64,000 nucleotides of DNA from Artemia franciscana (taxonomy: Eukaryota; Arthropoda; Branchiopoda; Anostraca; Artemiidae), in contig NW_027066231.1 of assembly GCF_032884065.1 (NCBI RefSeq), positions 265,501 to 329,500 of the forward strand, written 5' to 3'. Below, in pieces: positions 55,975 through 64,000 of the stretch; positions within the stretch are counted from its first letter, which is position 1, and each line of letters begins with the position of its first letter. A program made the position numbers and the translations under genes. A model generated the notes under the pieces. The model was not told the DNA's origin. It ran no database searches and saw nothing but the letters and a program-made list of their open reading frames with translations.

Positions 55975-57600
55975 TCAGGGTAAGTTTTGCCCAGAGCAAG
56001 TAGGGCAACTAAGCCTCCTCCCCCACTCTTTTTTATCAAAATCGCCCGATCAAAACTAAGAAAAACCCATTTAGCCAAAAAAAAAGAAAAAAAAATGCAA
56101 ATTTCGCTCCAAGTATTCATGTGCGGAGAGCCAAAATCAAAACATGCATTACTTAAAAAACGTTCAGAAATTAAATAAAAAAAGCAAGTTTTTTTTAACT
56201 GAAAGTAAGGAGCGACATTAAAACTTAAAACGAACAGAAATTACTCCGTATATGAAAGGTACTGTTCCCTCATCAACGCCCCGCTCTTTACGCTAAAGCT
56301 TGACTCTCTCAAATCTACTTTTTAAAACAAAAAAACTTGTTTTTTTTTTATTTAGTTTCTGAACGTTTTTGAAGTAATGCATGGTTTGATTTTGGCTCTC
56401 TGCAAATGAATACTTAGAACGATTTTTTTTTTTTTGGCTAATTGGCTTTTTCTTAGTTTTGATCGGACGATTATGAGAAAAAAGGAGTGGGGGAGGAGGC
56501 TTAGTTGCCCTTCAGTCTTTTGGCTACTTAAAAAGGCAACTAGAGCTTTTAATTTCTTAAGAGCGTTTTTATTAATAAAAAATATACGTAACGTCCGAAT
56601 TAACTTTTGTAACAAACTTCTATAGTCGTATATTTTTATTATGTATATGAGGGGGTTTCCCCCCTCTTTAATACCTTGCTCTTTACAGTAAAGCTTAAAT
56701 TTTATCCCAATTCTTTAAGAATGACCTCTAAGCCACAAAGGCTGTAGAAGAAATAATTTAAATTACCAAAAATACTTTAGCGTAAAGAGCAGGTATTTAG
56801 GAGAAGCTGAACCCCTTATATCTGTAATAATTTCCGTTCGTTTTGTTTTAATGCTGCTCTTTACTTTCAGTTGAAAAAAACTTTTCCATATTTATTTTTT
56901 CATTGTTTTTTGTTTTAAACGATATTAGAAAATCCTACACCCCCTTTATGAAAATTCTCTTCTCCCATGACAAATCCCTCCATGGAAAGATCCTCCCATG
57001 TAGCCCCCTCCTTTAAACTCCCTCCCTATTCAAGAAAAAATTCTCCTGAAAACGTCTGTACACTTCCCATTAACCATTACTATATGTAAACACTGGTCAA
57101 AGTTTGTAACTTGTAGCCCCTCCCCTGGGGACTGTTAAGGAGTAAGTCGTCCCCAAAGACATAGTTATTAGGTTTTTCGACTATGCTTAACAAAATGACT
57201 ATCTCAGAATTTTGACCCCTTGACTTTGGAAAACAATTAGCGTGGGAAGGGGTAGCCTATAGGTACCCTCCACAAAGAGCACTAGAATTTTTGATTTCCG
57301 TTAGAATGAGCCTTCTTGCAACATTCTAGGACCACTGGGTCGATCCGATCACCCCTGGGAAAAGAAAAAAAAAAATAAACACGCACCCGTGATCGGTCTT
57401 CTGGCAAAAAATACGAAATTTTATAATATGGTTCTCTGATACGTTTAATGCGATGGTGTGATTTTCTTTAAGATTCTATGACTTTTAGGGGGTGTTTTCC
57501 CCCTATTTTCCAATATAAGGCAAATTTTCTCAGGCTCGTAACTTTTGATGGATACGACTAAACTTGATGAAACTTATATATTTAAAATCAGCATAAAAAT
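55975..57600 (-). mobile_element. Foldback element copy C with extra inverted arm
   Basis: 56160-57600 is collinear with copy A: hairpin end with 'aaagtaaggagcgacatt' (56206), inverted 'agcgtaaagagc' blocks near 56680-56800, the module with 'aacaaaatgactatctcag', a short A run near 57362, and 'ttctggcaaaaaatacgaaatt'. In addition, 55975-56195 is an inverted copy of 56330-56560 ('gcaactaagcctcctccccc' against 'gggggaggaggcttagttgc'), so the hairpin is extended outward. The element stops at about 57600 without the terminal palindrome. Confidence 0.75.
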
Positions 57601-58955
57601 CTGTTTGATTCCTGCAATGAGATAGGAAACCCTTTGTGGCGCTGGGACCAATGCTGCCACACAGGTAACACAGACCTAACGCCAACACTTGCTGTGATAA
57701 TTCATAAGGTATTATGTGACATTTTCAGAAAATAAGGATTGACAGCCTAACTCTCAGATTAAAAAATTTGTATTTCAGGATACTTAATTTTTTTCAAGAT
57801 GTGCCATATGCTTTTTTTTCCCTAGCAGAAGTAAGCCAAGAAACAGAGCTGTTAATACCAACGATAAGTTATCGTTGTCCAATTGCAGATGTAACAAAAC
57901 AATGCAAAGGGATAGTACTGAAAAGAAAGAAAGAAAAAAAAAACGATAATGCTTTTTTTCTGTGTCTTCACTCTAGCGCAAAATTTTGTTTTGTGACATG
58001 TCTGTTTTGAGTTCATCGGTTAAGATGTTTAACAGCCTAAGGACCCTGATCATTGAGTAAATTACTAAATGTTTTCTTTTGTTTTCAGAACAAGGCATAA
58101 TGCCAAACACTGTGTGCTTATTATGTTTCTAAACTATTTTATATCTTAGTTTTGTTTCATTTGAGCAAGCAGGCTGTCAAAGGTCGGATTCATACTTAAA
58201 CTTTTAGCTTAATATATTTCACCAGAGATAAATTGAGTGTTCTGAATTGACAATGACATTATTAAGTTTATTCTTAGTAAATTAATGGATCGCCGATGTG
58301 GACATGTTTTAGTAGCCAAATTTTATTGTCCCTTGAACGTTTTGCTGAAGATTATGATTCACGTATTGCTCCATTTTGAAGCTAAATATATTATGGTTCA
58401 GAATTCATGAGAAAGGATCGATTGGCTCAATTGCGAGTGGTGTGGGGGGCGTGGGGCTTCTATCTGCTATTTGTTGAAAAATACATTTAGCCCCTTCCCC
58501 ACACCCCATAAATTCTCTTCAATTGACGCCAAGGGAATGGTTCTTCAGAAAAACCAAAGGTAATATGGAAAATCGTAGGTAGTTTGGGATGATTCCTAGT
58601 ATTTCTCGAATTACCATGCATTTCACCAAGTTTTAGCGTCCTTTTGGCTATTTTTCGGTCCATTTAGCTATTCAATAGCCAAAAAACTTTATCCAACTTA
58701 TAAGACATGGAAAAAAAACTTAGAGCAATTATTTAAGTTTATCTTCGGTAAATACAAAGATGGGTGGACTTCTTAAGTAGCCAGACTCCAGTGTCACATG
58801 TGTTGTTTGAGATTGTGATTGACTTCTATGTGTTTTGCAACGTCACTAATTATCTATTTGCTAAAGATATAGATGCTTAAACGACATTAAAATTTTGTAT
58901 TTGTGCCTTGCAACTTACTTCCGATATACTTTGTCTTCTAAATTAAATCAAATAA
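57601..58955. other. Anonymous sequence, possible weak exon
   Basis: An 80-codon open frame at 57768-58010 follows acceptor-like pyrimidine runs at about 57779 and 57825, and contains ETELLIPTISYRCPIADVTK. It has no recognised domain and no clear donor. The rest is AT-rich and unremarkable. Confidence 0.3.
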
Positions 58956-58959
58956 AAAA

Positions 58960-59910
58960 TAATTTTTTTTTCATCGGAGACTAAGGAGCAACATTAAAAT
59001 TTAAGATTGCGTTCATGAGGGGGTTCGCCCCCTCGTCAATATCTCACTCTTTGCACTAAAGTTCGAATTTTGTTCCAGTTCTTTAAGAATGACCCCTGTT
59101 TCACAAGGGGTTTAATTAGAATAAATAACTCTTTTTAAAGTACTAAGAAATATTTAGCGTAAAGAGCGAGGTATTGAAGAGGGGGTTAATCCCTCATATA
59201 CGTAATAATTTCAGTTTATTTCAAATTTTAATGTTCATCCTTACTTTCAGTTGAAAAAAACCGTTTTTTTTTTATTTCTGATCCTTTTATAAATAATCCT
59301 GTGAAATCCGGCGCCCTCTTCATGGAAAATTCCCTTCCCCCATGAAAAATTCCTTCATGGAAAGATCATCCCTCGTAAACTTCTCCCCTGAGGCCCGCCC
59401 CACTAGAGAAAATCCCCCTGAAACCTCTGTATACTTCCCAATAACCAATTTTATATTTAAACAATGGGCAAAGTTCACAGCTTGCAGCCCTTATCCCAGG
59501 GACTATGGGGGATTAAGTCATCCTGAAAGACATAGCTATAAGATTGTTTCACGATGCTGAAAAAATGGCTATCTCAAAATTTTTATCTGGTGACTTTGGT
59601 AAAAAAAAAAATGAGCGTGACAAGGGGCCTAGTAGCCCTCCAAGCTATTTGGCCACTTAAAAAGGGCACTAGAAAAAGATTTGAAAAAGTTTAGAAAAGG
59701 TTTGAATGAGGCCTCTCATGATATTCCAGGATCACTGAGTCGATACGACCACCCCTGAAGCATAAAAACAACAAAAAACAAACAAACATGCATCCATTTG
59801 AAATCAGCATAAAAATATAATTCTTTTCATGTATATACTGGTACTAAATTTTGGTTTTTTAGAGTTTCAGTTACTATTGAGGCAGCTCGCTCCTTACTCA
59901 CAGTTCAATT
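58960..59910 (-). mobile_element. Foldback element copy D, diverged and shortened
   Basis: Starts with 'gactaaggagcaacattaaa' (58979). It has inverted 'agcgtaaagagcgaggtatt' blocks (59155-59175 against 59035-59060), the shared module (59560-59660) and 'tatatactggtactaaatt', and ends with 'ctcgctccttactcacagtt' (59887). Internal deletions make it about 950 bp. Confidence 0.7.
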
Positions 59911-60298
59911 ATGTATATTCTTAAATTTGAAATATCCCATAGACCGAGATTTTTGTAAGGTAGAAGGGGTTTGGAGTGTTGTTGATTATGTGCGAGTTTT
60001 TTTCTGTGTTTGTTGTTTTTCTTTTTGTAGCAATTGCCTATGCGATTTTTGAAACTTTAAATATTTATTTATTATTACTATTATTATATGTGTGAGTATT
60101 AAATGTTATTTTAATCTGTTGTCATTATGATATTGTGTGGCTTATAATGTGTTTTTGATTTCGCTATTACTATTGCTGTTTTATTATTATGCTATGGTAT
60201 TGTTATTGTTAGGTACATTATAAAGCGCTCGTGATTTTTTGTGTGTGCCATGGTCCTAAGGGGCTTTTACAGTAACAAATATCTATTTGGCTATCTAT
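59911..60298. other. Anonymous sequence between element copies
   Basis: AT-rich with 'attattatta' microsatellite-like patches. No gene recognised. Confidence 0.4.
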
Positions 60299-60299
60299 C

Positions 60300-61020
60300 T
60301 GTCGAACAGTTCATGGTATCAAACTATAAGTAAGGAGCAACCTGGCTCAATAGTAACCAAAACTCTAAAAACGAAAATTCGATTTTCATTCTGGCTTCAA
60401 ATATATAAGTTTCATCAAAGGCTACGAGCCTGAGAAATTTGCCTTATTTTCAAAAAAGGAGGAAACATCCCTTAAAAGTAACATAATCTTAATAAAAATC
60501 ACAACATCAGATTCAGCGTATCAGAGAACACTATTATAGAGGTTTCAAGCTTCCATCCACAAAAATGTAAAATTTTGTATTTTTCACCAGAAAAAAGATT
60601 GCGGATGCGTGTTTATTATTTTCTTTTGGGGGTGATTGTATCGACCCAGTGGTCCTGGAACATCATGAGAGGGTTTATTTGAACGGAAATCAAAGGTTAT
60701 GGCACCCTTTTTAAGTAATCCAATAGATCGAAGGGCAACTAGGCCCCCTCCCCACCCCCCTTTTGCCCAAAATCGTCCTATCAAAATTTTGGGATAGCCA
60801 TTTTTTCATCATAGATGAAAGGCCCAAGAACTACGCCTTTGGATAAAACATCATCCCCCCCCTCAGAGTCCCAGGAGAAGGTCTTTAAGTTATAAAAATC
60901 GCCCAGTGTTATTGGGGATGGGAAGACGAATTTTCTGCTTTTTTTCATGGGGGAACCTTCAATAGGGAGGGAAGCTTCTTGGGGGGTGAACTTGTCGGAT
61001 TAAATTATGCACTGGGGTAA
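60300..61020 (+). mobile_element. Foldback element copy E, inverted, truncated
   Basis: Begins 'gaacagttcatggtatcaaa', a decayed terminal palindrome, then 'agtaaggagcaacctgg' and the collinear order of copy B ('ataagtttcatcaaaggc', 'agattcagcgtatcagaga', 'ccagtggtcctggaac', module). Truncated after the module; the hairpin end is missing. Opposite in orientation to copy D. Confidence 0.7.
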
Positions 61021-61186
61021 TTCGGCCTAATCTCTATATATTTTTTTTTTTATATTTATTGCTTTCTCCTTTCCATCTCAATTTTACGCATGAAGCTGTT
61101 AAGGTTAATTGTCCCGGTTAAATTTTCACCGGGATTGAATTGTCTAGAGGATATATCTGTGGGGAGGGTATTTCTCCGTAGAGATG

Positions 61187-62685
61187 GGGCCAGATTTCCT
61201 AGGATTATTTAAACACAATCAGAAATATAATGAGAATATAATGCAAAATAATCAGAATATAATGCAGTCGAATTCATTGCCCTCATTCAATACGTATTCT
61301 AGCAAAATCACAAAAAGCACATTTTATATATTGTAGAAGATATTGGGTATTATGGGTTCATGCACGTAGGGAAAATGGCCTTTAAACTGTGGCCTTCCCC
61401 TAATAGTCTCTATATGTCTTCAAGGTTACTTAAAATTTTTTGCTCGTGATTTGTCCCGTTTTCCAGCTACCTTCAAATACAGATAGATAGCCATCGATAG
61501 ATAAGTGTATTTTATAGCCAAATATACAGCCACGAACACAGTAAAATAACATAAACGAAAGGCACAAATAATATTTCTTCAACTATATTTCTTCAAGGTT
61601 ACTTATAATTTTTTCTCTTGTTTTGTCCAGCTTTACACCTATCTGCATTTATGTGCTCTATTCGAAGTAAATGAACATGTCTGATTGGTCCCTTAGACCA
61701 AAGTCTATGAATAGTTGCAACTGTTTCTATGGTTCAGATAACTCCGAATCTAATTTCTAGTTACCTTGGTTGCTTTGCCGAATTCAAATTCCCCCCCCCA
61801 TCCCCTTCAAAGGTAAAATCTACAAAATAAATACTTATGAGTATGCCTGTAATCAGTTAGCTAACAGCCTATTTTGCTGCTGTTTTTTTCCGTCAATGGT
61901 TAACTGATTTTATTTGAAGTGGTAATGAGAACAATGAAAGACAAACAAGCTTTTTCAACTGAAAGTAAGGAGGAACGTTAAAGATTAAAACGAACAGAAA
62001 TTATTACATATATGAAGGAGTTTTCTCCTCCTCAACACCACACTCTTTACGCTAAAGTCTTTAAGAACTATTCCTGAAACACAAGGGTTGTTTAATTAGA
62101 ACAATAAGAATCGTTTTTTTTTAAAGTACTTAAAAACTTTAGCATAAAGAGCGATGTGTTGAGGAGGAGGCAACCTCCTTCATATATGTAATAATTTCTG
62201 TTTGTTTCAAGTTTTAATATTGCTCCTTACTTTCAGTTGAAAAAAACTTTTACCATTAACATTTTTTCACCATTCTCATTACCACTGCTCGAGCTTATGA
62301 AATTCACAATGTGCGTTGACGTTCGCGATCTTTTTCCGCGAAAAGTCAGATCTTTTTCCAGTGTAGGTTAAACTAAGCCTTATAACGGGAATCGTTGGAA
62401 TACAAATGCAGTGAATAAGAGTAATGATAATTTTGGAAAAAAAATGATTATCATAAGAAGCCCTTAAAGATCAAGTGGAGTCACGAGGAGGTGGAGTTGT
62501 TGGGGAATGAACTTTTAAGTCTGTAACCATATGCTAATAGTAAACAAAAGTCTAAAAACGAATTTTTCTTAACAATATTTGAATCAAAAGAATCGAATGA
62601 TCTTTAAGGGCTTCTTATTATTTTGCATTATATTCTCATTATATTTCTGATTGTGTTTAAATAATCCTAGGAAATCTGGCCATTA
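61187..62685. mobile_element. Element with ~65-bp terminal inverted repeats
   Basis: 'ggccagatttcctaggatta' starts the left terminal repeat (61189-61252). Its near-perfect complement ends the right one (about 62617-62683, finishing 'tcctaggaaatctggcc'). Between them, 61935-62250 is a foldback hairpin end ('aaagtaaggaggaacgtt' to 'aatattgctccttactttcag'). The total is about 1.5 kb. No transposase frame and no obvious target-site duplication. It may be a separate transposon carrying a foldback insertion, or simply a long-spaced inverted repeat. Confidence 0.6.
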
Positions 62686-62859
62686 ACCTGAAAGAAGCAT
62701 ATATATTTAGCGATGGCAATTACAATGGTACAACCACGTGTTAAGTCAAGTAAAATTAACGCAGTAAACCAAAAAAAGTTTTTTTTTACACGCGTCAATA
62801 TAGAGTTTCAGCTAGGAAAATCCCAAAAATTCTTCAATTGGTTACACACAGTTTTTGGT

Positions 62860-63560
62860 TTCCCCTCCAACTCCCACCAATATCACCAGATCAGGTTGGG
62901 ATTTAAAATGAGAGTTTTAAAGTACAAGATCCTTCTAAAGATTAAATTTCATTAAGATCTGATCACCTTTTCGTAAGTTACAAATGGCTCAATTTTTTTA
63001 TTTTTCCGAATTACTCTCCCCCCCCCCCAATTCCACCAAAGAGAGCGAATCTAGTCTGGCTATTTCCATCACATATCTTGGACTTGTGCTTATCCTTCCG
63101 ACCAAGTTAGATGCTAATATTTCCGCTTTAAGCGTTTTCAAAGATTTCTGCCCCCCCCCCCAATGACACTGGTTCTGGTCGGGATTTAAAATAATAGATC
63201 TGAGTTATGAGGTCATGCTAAATTTGAAATTTCATTGAGATCCAATCCTTCCTTCGTAATTTAAAAATACCTCATTTTTTCAATTTTTTTCAAATTAACC
63301 CTTCCCCGCCTACTCCCTAAAGAGAGCGGATCCGTTCCAGTTATGTCAATCACTTATCTAGGACTTGTGCTTATTTTTCCCACCAATTTTCATCCCAATC
63401 CTTTCACTGTAAGTGTTTTCCAAGATTTTAGGTCACCCAACCCCAACTTCTCCCAATGTCACCAGATCCGGTCGGGATTTAAAAAAAGAGCTCTGAGACA
63501 CGATATCCTTCCAAACGTCAAATTTCATTAAGATCAGATCACTCCTAGGCCAACTTGACT
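62860..63560 (-). repeat. Inverted copies of the ~285-bp intron 2 repeat
   Basis: About two and a half units of the 35.45-36.6 kb family on the opposite strand: 'tcaccagatccggtcgggat', 'aaatttcattaagatc(a/t)gatca', 'atca(c/a)(a/t)tatcttggacttgtgct' and cytosine runs. The + strand frames at 62984-63166 and 63343-63531 share ITYLGLVLI(L/F)PT. Confidence 0.85.
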
Positions 63561-64000
63561 TTTATACATAATAGTGATAGATGGTAATAAGCTTACCTAA
63601 GCTATGGATGTCATGTGATTGATTTTTCTTCTAACGATAATTACGAAAGGACTTGTGCCTGTCATCAAAAGGTTAAATTCAAATTTCTTGCCAAAAAGTA
63701 AACAAACTATATAAATAAAACTAAAAACACTGAACAACACTAATGATGAGCTGAACCTGGAATTATTGCTGTGCCATGGCCTGAATTTTGATAAAGGCAT
63801 TGATGGCTGCTGTCCTAGTGGATCTTAAAGAGGTTGGTTCTTGTGAGTTTTCAATTTATGGGTGATGGGTTCCTAAATTTCGCTAATATGAAACTCACCA
63901 TTGTCTTTATTGATGGCTGGTTTATATTTAGCAATTTCCAAAGCTTCTCTGATTTTCTATTTTAAGAGCTGTGGGACAATAGCAATAAGTTGGGCTTGGT
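63561..64000. other. Anonymous sequence at the window edge
   Basis: No gene, repeat or RNA recognised. Confidence 0.4.

Noticed and set aside
57768-58010. Possible host exon with ETELLIPTISYRCPIADVTK
   Set aside because: No recognised domain, no clear donor, and a Lys-rich low-complexity end. Kept only as a remark.

Overview
The window is AT-rich eukaryotic nuclear DNA that is mostly repeats. Genes with long introns, a CR1/Jockey-like LINE, a tRNA-derived SINE, a Helitron with arthropod-style ends and a short TTAGG-type motif together suggest an arthropod, possibly a crustacean. No species can be named from the sequence alone.

The one gene that can be modelled completely is a mitochondrial [2Fe-2S] ferredoxin of the FDX2 type on the + strand. 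It has four coding exons (11930-12011, 35081-35132, 40350-40597, 43174-43277). All splice phases agree and give a 161-residue protein with a presequence, the four cluster cysteines and the FDX2-type C-terminus. Its introns are 23.1, 5.2 and 2.6 kb and are packed with transposons. The only other convincing coding segment is a last exon on the - strand (51101-51384). It encodes a single membrane span and a cytoplasmic tail, and its upstream exons were not found. The two genes converge.

Layout. 1-11.9 kb: upstream of the ferredoxin gene, with foldback elements, trinucleotide-rich repeats and a segmental duplication. 12.0-35.1 kb (intron 1): two adjacent long inverted repeats, a ~280-bp tandem array, another long inverted repeat, a decayed LINE split by a SINE with target-site duplications, a decayed charged-repeat coding region, and a CR1/Jockey-like LINE on the antisense strand (26.4-32.3 kb). 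The ORF1 of that LINE is itself split by a 1.76-kb foldback element. Just before exon 2 lies a ~100-bp tandem repeat. 35.1-40.35 kb (intron 2): a ~285-bp tandem array and a 2.0-kb Helitron ending 52 bp before exon 3. 43.8-46.7 kb: a 71-bp satellite with 213-bp and 921-bp higher-order structure and an orientation flip. 46.7-51 kb: more repeat modules, then anonymous sequence. 51.4-64 kb: further foldback copies, an element with 65-bp terminal inverted repeats, and an inverted copy of the intron 2 repeat.

The most distinctive feature is a dispersed foldback family marked by the 13-mer AGTAAGGAGCGAC at both ends and by large internal hairpins. About 20 exact or diverged copies of the motif lie in 64 kb. 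Its internal module recurs as free-standing tandem arrays. No transposase was seen for it.
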